From the NCBI GenBank assembly GCA_035551615.1, contig DASZNC010000022.1, positions 29,328-93,327 on the forward strand: a stretch of 64,000 bases of DNA. Reading direction: 5' to 3'. This document shows positions 39,481-47,724 of the stretch, in pieces. Each line of letters opens with the position of its first letter. The first letter of the stretch is position 1. The stretch comes from JAKCDU01 sp035551615. Lineage in GTDB: Bacteria; Actinomycetota; Acidimicrobiia; Acidimicrobiales; Palsa-688. The notes below the pieces were generated by a model that saw nothing but the letters and a program-made list of their open reading frames with translations, had not been told where the DNA came from and searched no databases. The position numbers were made by a program, and so were the translations under genes.

Positions 39481-40815
39481 CTACGAGCTGATCTGGCTCA
39501 AGGAGACGGAGTGGTACGTGCCGCTGCAGTCGAACCCGGTACCGGTCGGGTCGACCCGCACCCACTGGCCGTTCTGCACGTTGGCGATCACTACGCAGTG
39601 CGTGCCCTGCTTCTGCCCAGGATCGTTCTGGCCGACCAGGCCACCGGCGTTGTAGCTGGTGATGCTCGGCAGCGTGGACAGGACGGTCTGCGGGGTGATG
39701 GAGGAGCCCGCCTTCTGCATGGCCGTGAGCATCAGGTCCGCGGCCGACCACGCTTCCACTGCGAACAGGTCGGACGTGGCGTTGGCCCGGGCCTTCGGCA
39801 GGTAGTTCAGGAAGGTGTTGACGGCCGGGTTGGAGGCCCGGTCCTGACCCAGGTACAAGGCGTCAGGGAGGGCGGACCAGACGACGTTGTTGGCCAGGCT
39901 GGCCTTACCCAGCAGCTTGAACAGCTGGGCGTCGTAGGCGGACGCCGAGTACAGCACCTTCGGGTGGTAGTTCTGCTGCGCAGCCTGCTGCAGGAAGTTG
40001 GCCGCACTGGTCACTGCGAGCGAGGTCATGTCCACGAACTGCACGCCCTGGCTCTTCATCTTCAGGATGTAGCTGGTGAAGTTGGTCGTCAGGTCCGGGA
40101 TGTCCTGGACGTAGATGTAGTGGTAGCCGACCGACTCGGCCGTCAGCAGCTCCTCCTTGCCGTTGGCGGCGGCCGCCTGGCCGACCAGTTCACCGGCCTT
40201 GGTGACCGCGGTGGGGAACTTCTGCTTCATGTACTGCAGGCCGGTGGTAATGCCACCAGGAGGCTGCGGAGCGCCCGAGTAGGCATTGGGCACCGAGTAC
40301 AGGGTCGGGTCCAGGGACAGGGCTTGGATGTCCACCAGGTTCGGGTTGGCGGCCAGGACGCTCTTCCCACACGTGTCCTCGAGGGTCAGGTTGCCGACCA
40401 CTGCGAACACCGATGTGGCGAAATGCTTCATGGCGTTGGTGTAGGTCGTGCAGTTGAAGGCGTCGTCGACGTGATCGACCTTCACCTGACGACCGTCGAT
40501 GCCGCCGTTGTCGTTGATCCAGTCGACCCACGCATCCAGGCCGTCGTTGGCGCCCTGGAACAGCCCGGGAACGGGCCCGCTGATGGTGGTGATCTGGCCG
40601 ATGGTGATGGTCGATGCCGTCACTCCCGGGCCGCTGAGCGTTCCGGTCACCTTGTCGGGCGCCGGGAGGGTCGGCAGAGTGGCGCCGTTGACCGTGGTGG
40701 TCGAGTTCGAGTTCCCGTTGCTACTGGTGCTCTTGGAACTGCCGCAGGCGGTGATGCCCAGCATGGCGACGCCCGCCAGGCAGGCGGTCGCAACCCGCTG
40801 TCGTTTGAATCTCAC
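39481..40815 (-). CDS. livK: Branched-chain amino-acid-type ABC transporter substrate-binding lipoprotein
   Basis: A 444-residue periplasmic-binding-protein type 6 lipoprotein. The signal peptide ends LAGVAMLGITAC, followed by a Ser/Thr/Asn linker. The mature domain begins TASTITIGQITTISGPVPGL and contains WINDNGGIDGRQVKVDHVDD, the common LivK/amide-binding signature. Relatives bind branched-chain amino acids, amides, urea or small aromatics, so the ligand is open. GGGGGAAAC lies upstream of the ATG. It is the last gene of the operon livHM-livG-livF-livK and is followed by a 12-bp-stem hairpin. Confidence 0.9.
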   Translation of the reverse strand: MRFKRQRVATACLAGVAMLGITACGSSKSTSSNGNSNSTTTVNGATLPTLPAPDKVTGTLSGPGVTASTITIGQITTISGPVPGLFQGANDGLDAWVDWINDNGGIDGRQVKVDHVDDAFNCTTYTNAMKHFATSVFAVVGNLTLEDTCGKSVLAANPNLVDIQALSLDPTLYSVPNAYSGAPQPPGGITTGLQYMKQKFPTAVTKAGELVGQAAAANGKEELLTAESVGYHYIYVQDIPDLTTNFTSYILKMKSQGVQFVDMTSLAVTSAANFLQQAAQQNYHPKVLYSASAYDAQLFKLLGKASLANNVVWSALPDALYLGQDRASNPAVNTFLNYLPKARANATSDLFAVEAWSAADLMLTAMQKAGSSITPQTVLSTLPSITSYNAGGLVGQNDPGQKQGTHCVVIANVQNGQWVRVDPTGTGFDCSGTYHSVSLSQISS

Positions 40816-40843
40816 TGTTCGGTTTCCCCCTTGGTTTGCGGTT

Positions 40844-41608
40844 TCAGGACTTCACTCCGGTGCCCAGATACAAGGCCCCGGCGGACGCTTGGATTTCAGC
40901 CGGCGTCCCCTCCATCTCGATGCGACCCTGCACCATCACTGCGGCCCGTTGGGCCACTGACAGCGCAGTGGCAGCAAACTGCTCGACCAGCAGGATGGCG
41001 AATCCCTCCTTGGCGATCTGGCCGACCAACTCGTAGAGCTCGGCGACGATCAGCGGCGCCAAACCCATAGAGATCTCATCCAGCAACAGCAGCTTCGGTT
41101 TCGTGGCCAACGCCCTCGACATGGCCAGCATCTGTTGCTCGCCGCCCGACAGCGTGCCGGCCATCTGCTTACGCCGTTCGCTGAGGCGGGGGAAGCGGGC
41201 GTACGCCGCCTCTTCGACCTCCGCCCGCTTGAGCCCGCCGCGGAAGGTCCACATGCGCAGGTTCTCAGCCACCGTCAGGTTGGGGAACACACCCCGGCCC
41301 TCGGGCACGCTGCAAATGCCGGCCCGGGCCAGCCGCTCAGGTGACCGGCCGACCACGTTGGTGCCGTCGACCAGCACCCGGCCGGACGCCGGCGTCAGCC
41401 GGCCGCTCACCACCCGGAGGGTGGTGCTCTTGCCGGCGCCATTCGGCCCGAGCAGGGCGAACACCTGGCCCGGTGCCACTGTCAGATCGATGCCCCGCAG
41501 CACGGCCACCTTGCCGTAGGCGGCGGCGATGTTCTCCAGTTGCAGAGCGGGGGGCCGGACCGGCGCCTGATTGGCGGTGGGCGACGGCCAGGCGGCGTCG
41601 ACGCTCAT
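40844..41608 (-). CDS. livF: ABC transporter ATP-binding protein, LivF type
   Basis: A 254-residue ATPase. Walker A is FALLGPNGAGKSTTLRVVSG, signature GTLSGGEQQMLAMSRALATK, Walker B LLLLDEISMGLAPLIVAELY and H-loop LLVEQFAATALSVAQRA. The MGLAPL stretch is diagnostic for LivF-type subunits. A Pro/Ala-rich N-terminal extension of about 20 residues precedes LQLENIAAAYGKVAVLRGID. The start overlaps the livG stop by four bases (ATGA). Confidence 0.93.
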   Translation of the reverse strand: MSVDAAWPSPTANQAPVRPPALQLENIAAAYGKVAVLRGIDLTVAPGQVFALLGPNGAGKSTTLRVVSGRLTPASGRVLVDGTNVVGRSPERLARAGICSVPEGRGVFPNLTVAENLRMWTFRGGLKRAEVEEAAYARFPRLSERRKQMAGTLSGGEQQMLAMSRALATKPKLLLLDEISMGLAPLIVAELYELVGQIAKEGFAILLVEQFAATALSVAQRAAVMVQGRIEMEGTPAEIQASAGALYLGTGVKS

Positions 41609-42333
41609 GCCCCCGCTCCCGTCGCCATCGGGGCACCCAGATAGGCCTCTTGGACGATCGGGTCGGCTTTGATCTGGTCCGGGTTACCAGTGGCGATCAG
41701 TGAACCGAACGACAGTACGTAGATGTTTGCACACAGTCTCATGACCATCTCCATGTCGTGCTCGACGAGAAGGACGGCTAGACCGTCGGCGACCAGCTCC
41801 TCGATCAGATCGCCCAGGTGCTCGCTCTCGGAGCCATCGAGACCGGAGAACGGCTCATCCAGGAGAAGCAGCTTGGGCGAGCAGGCCAGGGCCCGGGCCA
41901 CCTCTAGCAGGCGGGCCAGGCCGGTCGGCAGCACGTCCGCCTGGGTGGTCGCCACCTGCCCCGCGCCGACCTTCTCCAGTAGCTCGTGGGCCTTGGCGCG
42001 GGCCGCTCGGCCGAAGCCGCCGGAGTTCTCGACGGCGACCAGCACATTGTCGAGTGCCGACAGGGACCCGAAAACCTCCAGCCGCTGGAACGTGCGGCCC
42101 ATGCCCATCCGGGCCCGAGCCTTCGCCCCCTTGGCCGTGATGTCCGTTCCTTCCAGCAGGACTCGTCCGCCCTGCGGTCGCTGCAATCCGGTGATGACGT
42201 TGAACAGGGTGGTCTTGCCCGCCCCGTTCGGTCCGATCAGGCCGGTCACCTGACCCGGCTCGACGTTCAGGTCGACCCCGGCCAGCGCCCTGATTCCGCC
42301 GAATGTGACGGTCACCTTGTCAACCTGCAGCAT
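41605..42333 (-). CDS. livG: ABC transporter ATP-binding protein, LivG type
   Basis: A 242-residue ATPase. Walker A is GLIGPNGAGKTTLFNVITGL, signature region LPTGLARLLEVARALACSPK (TGLAR replaces the usual LSGGQ, close to the LxyGxQRrLEIARAL form of LivG), Walker B LLLLDEPFSGLDGSE and H-loop LLVEHDMEMVMRLCANIYVL. The C-terminal IKADPIVQEAYLG is typical of LivG. It overlaps the fused permease gene by 14 bases. Confidence 0.92.
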   Translation of the reverse strand: MLQVDKVTVTFGGIRALAGVDLNVEPGQVTGLIGPNGAGKTTLFNVITGLQRPQGGRVLLEGTDITAKGAKARARMGMGRTFQRLEVFGSLSALDNVLVAVENSGGFGRAARAKAHELLEKVGAGQVATTQADVLPTGLARLLEVARALACSPKLLLLDEPFSGLDGSESEHLGDLIEELVADGLAVLLVEHDMEMVMRLCANIYVLSFGSLIATGNPDQIKADPIVQEAYLGAPMATGAGA

Positions 42334-44245
42334 GGGTCAACCTTCCTTCAACCGTTTCGGGCACCACCGCCGGCTCGATCGCCGGGCGATGGCGAAGAGG
42401 CCCGAACCAGTCCTTCAGAGGACTCTCACCGCCGAAGGTACCCTCCGGGTTCTGCGAGATGCCGATGGCGGCCGCTCCGACGAGCAGCTCGAAGGCGTCC
42501 CGGGGGTGGGTGAGGTGCTTCTCCAGCAGGGGCCCGAGGGCGAAGGAGACGCCGCCGAAGATCATCCCGCCGGTCGTGCGGATACCCCAGACCACGGCCA
42601 GCAGGAGAAGCGTGAGCGAGAACAGCGATCCGAACTCGGAGTTCTGGACCTGGGTCTCGGCCCCGCCGTACAGGGCGCCGCCCAGTCCGGCGATCCCCGC
42701 CGACAGCGTGAACACGGCCAGCTTGGCCCGGGTCATGTCCACGCCGAGGGTCACGCACGCGCTCGGGCTGTCGCTGATGGCGCTCAGCCGGCGCCCGAAC
42801 CGGGACCGGCGCAGGGTCAGGAGGCCGATGGCCAGCAGGCTGAAGACGACCACCTCGACGACCAGGTAGGTCCGATCGCTGGTCAACGACAGGCCGGGTA
42901 TGTCGGGGCGGGCCACGGCCAGGCTCCCGGTAGCGCCGAAGAAGCGCAACTGCGGGAAGAAGGCGTTGTCCATGGCCTCGGCGAAGGCGAACGTGGCCAA
43001 CGCCAGGTAGAGGCCGCGCAGGCGGAGGGACGGGAGGGCCAGTACCGCACCCACACCGGCGGCCAGGCCGATGGCGGCCAGGACGCCGAGCAGCGACCCG
43101 TGGGTGCCACCGACCTTCGACATGGCGAAGGCGCCCAGCCCGGCCAGGGTCATCTGGCACAGAGAGACTTGACCGCCGTAGCCGGTGAGCAACGTGAGGG
43201 ACAGGGCGATGATGGCGACGGCGACCCCTGTCGTCGCGTACCCGAGCGGGTCGCCGGTGAGGAACAGGCTGACGATGACGGCCACGACCACGAGACCGGC
43301 GCTCGATGCCAGCGATTCCCGCAGGTGCACGATTCTCGGTGCCCGGGCCATGACCCGGCGGGTCAGGGTGGCCCGCTGCTGAGGCATGACCAGCATGACG
43401 ACGAGGAGGAAGATCTCCGGGATGGCCGCCTGGATCCCGGCCCAACCCGATGTGCTCGGCATGTAGCCGATGCCGTAGGAGACGGCCAGGCCGAGCAGAC
43501 AGGCGCCGAGGAAGGTCATGGGCAGGCTCTTCAGGCGCCCGACCAGTGCGGCCGCGTATCCGGTCACGACCAGCAGGGTCAGGTTCTCGACGCTGAGCGA
43601 GCCGTTGCTGGGGGCGACCAGGATGCCGGCCAGTGCCGCCAACGAGCAGCCCATGGCCCAGCCCAGCTGGGCGAACCGGGTTGGGCTGGCGCCGGTGAGA
43701 GCAGCTAGCTCCCGGTCGTCCACCACCGCCCGGGTGGCGATACCGGCCCGGCTGTATACGAAGAACACCCGGAGAACTGCGGCGGCCACCACCGTGGCGA
43801 TCACGATGATGATCTCCTGGTAGGTCAGGTTGACCCCGCCGATGCCCACCTGCCCGCCACCGAAGTACTCCGGGAGATCGCGGACGACGGAACCGTCCCA
43901 GAAGGCGTTGCCGATGGCCATGCCCAGGATGGTCAGGGCGATGGTCACGGTCAGCTTGGCTTCCAGACCGGCGTTCTCGAGTCGCCGCACCACCACCCGC
44001 TCCAGGAGCGCGCCGATGGCCGGGGCAAATCCGAGGACGCATACCGGCAGGGCCAGCCAGGATGGCCAGTGCCAGACCTGATTCAGCTCGTAGTAGAAGA
44101 ACGCGCTGAGCATGCCCACGGCGCCCTGCGAGAAGTTGAAGATGCCCGACGTGGTGTAGGTGACGACCAGGCCCATGGCGGTCAGGGCGTACACGCATCC
44201 GTAAATTGCGATCCCGGCGACCGTCAAGGAAATGAACTGGTTCAT
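42320..44245 (-). CDS. Fused LivH-LivM branched-chain amino-acid-type permease
   Basis: A 641-residue permease joining the two membrane subunits that are normally separate. The LivH-like half (1-300) starts NQFISLTVAGIAIYGCVYAL and includes GIFNFSQGAVGMLSAFFYYE and RAVVDDRELAALTGASPTRF. The LivM-like half (320-620) contains SLTLLTGYGGQVSLCQMTLA, GLYLALATFAFAEAMDNAFF and SPSACVTLGVDMTRAKLAVF. Together about 16-18 membrane segments. It is the first gene of its operon, 191 bases downstream of the GDT1-family gene. Fusion fixes subunit stoichiometry. Confidence 0.92.
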   Translation of the reverse strand: MNQFISLTVAGIAIYGCVYALTAMGLVVTYTTSGIFNFSQGAVGMLSAFFYYELNQVWHWPSWLALPVCVLGFAPAIGALLERVVVRRLENAGLEAKLTVTIALTILGMAIGNAFWDGSVVRDLPEYFGGGQVGIGGVNLTYQEIIIVIATVVAAAVLRVFFVYSRAGIATRAVVDDRELAALTGASPTRFAQLGWAMGCSLAALAGILVAPSNGSLSVENLTLLVVTGYAAALVGRLKSLPMTFLGACLLGLAVSYGIGYMPSTSGWAGIQAAIPEIFLLVVMLVMPQQRATLTRRVMARAPRIVHLRESLASSAGLVVVAVIVSLFLTGDPLGYATTGVAVAIIALSLTLLTGYGGQVSLCQMTLAGLGAFAMSKVGGTHGSLLGVLAAIGLAAGVGAVLALPSLRLRGLYLALATFAFAEAMDNAFFPQLRFFGATGSLAVARPDIPGLSLTSDRTYLVVEVVVFSLLAIGLLTLRRSRFGRRLSAISDSPSACVTLGVDMTRAKLAVFTLSAGIAGLGGALYGGAETQVQNSEFGSLFSLTLLLLAVVWGIRTTGGMIFGGVSFALGPLLEKHLTHPRDAFELLVGAAAIGISQNPEGTFGGESPLKDWFGPLRHRPAIEPAVVPETVEGRLTHAAG

Positions 44246-44303
44246 GGACGGTTGGTCTCCCCCCGAGACGACTGCTCTGCGGAGTCAAGGTATACCAAGC
44301 CCC

Positions 44304-44382
44304 TGTCCGGGTCGTGTATCAAAATCCGGACAATCTCCCGGGGGTGTGCCGCTGAGTGACACAAATGAGGGGGTGCTCATTT
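44304..44382 (-). promoter_or_regulatory. Two inverted repeats upstream of the liv-type operon
   Basis: TGTCCGG (44304-44310) and CCGGACA (44326-44332) are separated by 15 bases. AAATGAG (44363-44369) and CTCATTT (44376-44382) are separated by GGGGTG. The repeats lie about 60-87 and 118-137 bases before the permease start. The outer one could also end the GDT1-family transcript. GGTATACC closer to the gene (44289-44296) may include the -10. No regulator can be named. Confidence 0.45.
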
Positions 44383-44436
44383 CGGGCAATTTGGTACCTA
44401 TGGGGGCGAAGTTCGGAACCCCCTCCCGCCCCGTGC

Positions 44437-45012
44437 TCAGTGGGCGGCCGACCAGATCTCGTACCCGGCCAGGGCCAGCAATGCGACCGCCGTCACCTGG
44501 CGGATCCGCTTCACGCTGACGAACCGCAACACCGCCTGCCCACTGGTCACGGCGATGGCGGCCACCGCCCAGAGCGCCAGCACGGCACCGGTTGCAACCG
44601 ACAATGGCGAGTGGTACTTGGCCGCCAGGTTGGCCGTGAGAATCTGCGTCAGATCGCCCCACTCGGCGACGAATATGACGATGAAGGCGGTGAGCACGAC
44701 GCCGTGGCGGCTGGCCTCGGCTTCGGCCAGCTCACCCTCGTCTCTGACCGCCTCCCGCCACGCGTAGATGGCGCCGAACAGGAACATGGCGGCGACCAGG
44801 CCGGCCAGGACCCGCCTGGGGAGGATGTGGAACAGCGCCACACCGACGGTGGTGGCGATGGCGACGTGGACGACGAAGGCACCGGCCGCCCCCAGCCAGA
44901 CCTGCCGGGGACGCCCCTTGGTGGCCAGGAGCAGGCTGGCGAACATGGTCTTGTCGGGCAGCTCGCCGAAGAAGATGACCGGGAAACAAATGAGGGCGAT
45001 GTAGAAATCCAT
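44437..45012 (-). CDS. GDT1/TMEM165 (UPF0016) family cation transporter
   Basis: A 191-residue membrane protein with six membrane segments in two inverted halves. Each half carries the family's acidic motif: FFGELPDKTMFASLLLATKG in the first and FVAEWGDLTQILTANLAAKY in the second (normally E-x-G-D-K/R-T/S; the first has Pro in place of Gly). Known members export manganese or calcium. I start at the ATG at 45012; a TTG two codons earlier is possible. It follows the AcuI-like gene by 22 bases, probably in one transcript. Confidence 0.9.
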   Translation of the reverse strand: MDFYIALICFPVIFFGELPDKTMFASLLLATKGRPRQVWLGAAGAFVVHVAIATTVGVALFHILPRRVLAGLVAAMFLFGAIYAWREAVRDEGELAEAEASRHGVVLTAFIVIFVAEWGDLTQILTANLAAKYHSPLSVATGAVLALWAVAAIAVTSGQAVLRFVSVKRIRQVTAVALLALAGYEIWSAAH

Positions 45013-45034
45013 CCGCAATGAGGCCGGCCCGGGC

Positions 45035-46030
45035 TCAGCCTCCGGTACGAACCACGTACCGGCCGGTGGCCCCGCCGTCGAGGATCCGGGTCAGGACGGT
45101 GTCGAGGTCTTCCAACTCGATGGTGTGGCCGATCTCGTCGAGGCCGTCCGGCTTCATCTCGCCGGCCAGCCGCTGCCACACGTCGCGCCGGACCTCTATC
45201 GGGGTCTGAACCGAGTCGATGCCCAGGAGCGACACGCCACGCAGGATGAACGGCATGACGGTGGTCGGGACCTGGGCCCCGCCCGTCACCCCGCTGGCCG
45301 CCACCGCCCCGCCGTAGTGGATCTTGGACAGCACGTTGGCCAGCGTGGTGCCCCCCACGCAGTCGACTGCGCCCGCCCACTCCGTCTTGTCGAGCGGCTT
45401 GCCCACGGCGTCGCCGAGGGTGGCCCGGTCGATGACGTCGATGGCGCCCAGCTCCCGCAGGTACTCGTGGCTGTCGGCCTTGCCCGTGCTGGCCACCACC
45501 TCGAAGCCCAGACCGGCCAACAGGTTGACCGCCGTACTGCCCACTCCGCCCGTCGCCCCGGTGACGAGGATCTGCCCGGACGCCGGCTCGATGCCGTGAT
45601 CGAGCAGGGCGATCACGGACAGGGCGGCGGTGTAACCGGCGGTGCCGATGATCATGGCCTCGCGGGCGTCCAGTCCGGTGGGTAGTTCGACTATCCACTC
45701 GGCCGGCACCCGGGCCTGACCGGCGAACCCGCCGAAGCGGGCCACGCCCAGGTCGTAGCCGTGAGCCAGCACCCTGGTTCCGGCGCTGAAGTCGTCGGCA
45801 TCCTCCGCCACGGTTCCGGCCAGGTCGATGCCGGGAATGAGCGGTGAGATACGGGCGACCCGGCCGTCGGGCGTCGAGGCCAGAGCATCCTTGTAGTTGA
45901 CGCTCGACCACTCGACATTGATCAGTACGCCGTCGCCCGGCAAGTCGGTGGTCTGCAACTCCTGGACACCACGCTCGAAGCCGTCGTCGGTCTTGGTGGC
46001 CAGGAAGGCACGGAAGGTGTCAGCGGACAT
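45035..46030 (-). CDS. acuI: YhdH/AcuI-type medium-chain oxidoreductase (acrylyl-CoA reductase-like)
   Basis: A 331-residue zinc-free medium-chain dehydrogenase/reductase. The NADPH site is LVTGATGGVGSTAVNLLAGL, preceded by EWSSVNYKDALASTPDGRVA and IPGIDLAGTV, all typical of the YhdH/YhfP subgroup, which includes the acrylyl-CoA reductase AcuI. No zinc-ligand Cys cluster is present. The gene is divergent from the UbiB-family gene and probably co-transcribed with the GDT1-family gene. Substrate beyond acrylyl-CoA-like enones is uncertain. Confidence 0.88.
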   Translation of the reverse strand: MSADTFRAFLATKTDDGFERGVQELQTTDLPGDGVLINVEWSSVNYKDALASTPDGRVARISPLIPGIDLAGTVAEDADDFSAGTRVLAHGYDLGVARFGGFAGQARVPAEWIVELPTGLDAREAMIIGTAGYTAALSVIALLDHGIEPASGQILVTGATGGVGSTAVNLLAGLGFEVVASTGKADSHEYLRELGAIDVIDRATLGDAVGKPLDKTEWAGAVDCVGGTTLANVLSKIHYGGAVAASGVTGGAQVPTTVMPFILRGVSLLGIDSVQTPIEVRRDVWQRLAGEMKPDGLDEIGHTIELEDLDTVLTRILDGGATGRYVVRTGG

Positions 46031-46101
46031 GAGGCGTTTACCGTATCCGGCGCCGGGTGGGGGTCAGGTATCCGACTTGGGGGAAGCCGCCCACTCTGAG
46101 G

Positions 46102-46107
46102 TAATTT
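46102..46107 (+). promoter_or_regulatory. -10 element of the UbiB-family gene
   Basis: TAATTT ends six bases before the ATG at 46114, implying a leaderless transcript. It fits TANNNT. No clear -35. Confidence 0.5.
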
Positions 46108-46113
46108 CCCCCA

Positions 46114-47718
46114 ATGACGACGGCCCGCCCTGCCGATCTGGACGTCGGCGCCTTCAGTGGCGAACCGCCGTGGATCATCGAGCCCGATGCCCTCACGTGG
46201 CGCCACGGCGCCGGTCGGCGCCGCCAGGCCACCCAGGCCCAGGTCCCCGACCTGCTGCGCCACCGGCGGCTGCCGCCCGGGCGCCGGGTGGTCGGCGTCG
46301 CCACCCGGCTGGGCCGGGCGCTGCTCGGCTGGTACCTCATCGACCGGCGGGTGGCCCGGCGCACCGGCGCACCCGAACGATCCCGGGCCGGCCTGTCCCG
46401 GCGGTTGCGGCAGTCCTTCCAGGAGCTGGGCCCGACCTACATCAAGTTGGGCCAGATCCTCTCCTCCGGTGAAGGATTGTTCCCGGCCGAGTTGGTGTCG
46501 GAGTTCCGGCTGCTGCGCGACCGGGTCCCGCCCGAGCCGTTCGACACGGTGAGATCGGTCGTCGAGAAGGAGTTGGGCGCCACCATCGAGGAGGTCTTCG
46601 CCCGCTTCGACCGCCAACCCCTGGCCGCCGCGTCGATCGCCCAGGTCCACGCGGCCACGCTCCACACCGGTGAGGAGGTCGTGGTCAAGGTCCAGCGGCC
46701 GGCGGTGTCGGAGACGGTGCGGCGCGACCTGGCCGCCATGAGCTGGATCGCCCCGTACCTGATCGGGCGCATTCCGGTGTCCGCCCTGGCCAACCCGCCG
46801 GCCCTGGTCGAGCTGTTCGCCGAGACCATCGTGGAGGAACTGGACTTCCGGCTCGAAGCCGACAACATGCTGGACGTGGCCGCCGTGTTCGCCGCCGCCG
46901 GCCAACGGTCGGTCGTGGTACCCCGCCCGCACCCCCGCCTGGTCACCCGGCGAGTGCTGGTGATGGAGCGACTGTCCGGCTTCTCCTTCGACGACGTGAC
47001 CGGCATGAAGGACGCCGGCATCGACACCACCGAGGTGGTGCGGGCGCTGATGATCTCGTTCCTGGAAGGGGCCATCATCCACGGCGTCTTCCACGGGGAC
47101 CTGCACGGCGGCAACCTGTTCGTCCAGGCCGACGGGCGGGTGGCCCTGCTCGACTACGGGATCACCGGCCGCCTGGATGAGAGCCGACGACTGGCCTTCC
47201 TGCGCATGCTGATGGGCGGGACCATCAACGACCTGAAGATGCAGCTGGGGGCGCTGCGCGATCTGGGCGCCCTGCCCGACGACACCGACCTCGACGCCGT
47301 CATCCGGGATCTCGGGCTGGACCAACCGGTCAAGGACCCGACGCAGATGTCGCCCGACGAGCTGCTGGCCGAGATCCGTGAGGTCATCAAGAGCCTGCTC
47401 GCCTACGGCGCCCGCTTCCCCAAGGTCCTGATGCTGTATGTCAAGGACCTGCTCTTCGTCGACGGGGCGCTGGCCACGCTGGCTCCGGACGTCGACCTGT
47501 TCCAGGAGATCACCCGCGTGGCCATGTATTTCACCGAGCGCTACGGCGAGAAGATCGCTCTCGAAGTAGGTGTCGACCCCCGCCGGCAGGGCGTCGACCT
47601 GGACGGGTTCCGGGCCCAGCTGGGCGTCTCGAACGACGTTAACTCCATGACCTACCGCGAGCTGCAGGACCGCCGCGAGCTGATCCGCAAGCGGATGGAG
47701 GACCACCGCCGGCGGTAG
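46114..47718 (+). CDS. ABC1/UbiB-family atypical kinase
   Basis: A 534-residue protein-kinase-like ATPase. The KxGQ motif is in PTYIKLGQILSSGEGLFPAE, the Ala-rich loop AAASIAQVHAATLHTGEEVV includes the nucleotide lysine nearby in VVKVQRP, and the catalytic/metal motifs are FHGDLHGGNLFVQADGRVAL and LLDYGITGRLDESRR. UbiB members regulate isoprenoid-quinone or lipid metabolism. The C-terminal membrane helices of proteobacterial UbiB are not visible; the protein ends in a charged helix. The leaderless TAATTT promoter supports the ATG at 46114. Confidence 0.92.
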   Translation: MTTARPADLDVGAFSGEPPWIIEPDALTWRHGAGRRRQATQAQVPDLLRHRRLPPGRRVVGVATRLGRALLGWYLIDRRVARRTGAPERSRAGLSRRLRQSFQELGPTYIKLGQILSSGEGLFPAELVSEFRLLRDRVPPEPFDTVRSVVEKELGATIEEVFARFDRQPLAAASIAQVHAATLHTGEEVVVKVQRPAVSETVRRDLAAMSWIAPYLIGRIPVSALANPPALVELFAETIVEELDFRLEADNMLDVAAVFAAAGQRSVVVPRPHPRLVTRRVLVMERLSGFSFDDVTGMKDAGIDTTEVVRALMISFLEGAIIHGVFHGDLHGGNLFVQADGRVALLDYGITGRLDESRRLAFLRMLMGGTINDLKMQLGALRDLGALPDDTDLDAVIRDLGLDQPVKDPTQMSPDELLAEIREVIKSLLAYGARFPKVLMLYVKDLLFVDGALATLAPDVDLFQEITRVAMYFTERYGEKIALEVGVDPRRQGVDLDGFRAQLGVSNDVNSMTYRELQDRRELIRKRMEDHRRR

Positions 47719-47724
47719 CCGGCT

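Noticed and set aside
38842..41070. A 742-codon open frame on the plus strand opposite the collagen-like and binding-protein genes
   Set aside because: It is antisense to two well-supported genes, has Gly/Arg/Val-rich shadow composition and no family motif. Long antisense frames are expected at this G+C.
42305..43708. A 467-codon plus-strand frame opposite the fused permease
   Set aside because: Charged, low-complexity translation of an antisense membrane-protein gene.
45922..47706. A 594-codon minus-strand frame opposite the UbiB-family gene
   Set aside because: Shadow of a gene with all kinase motifs; its product is Gln/Gly/Val/His-rich without structure.
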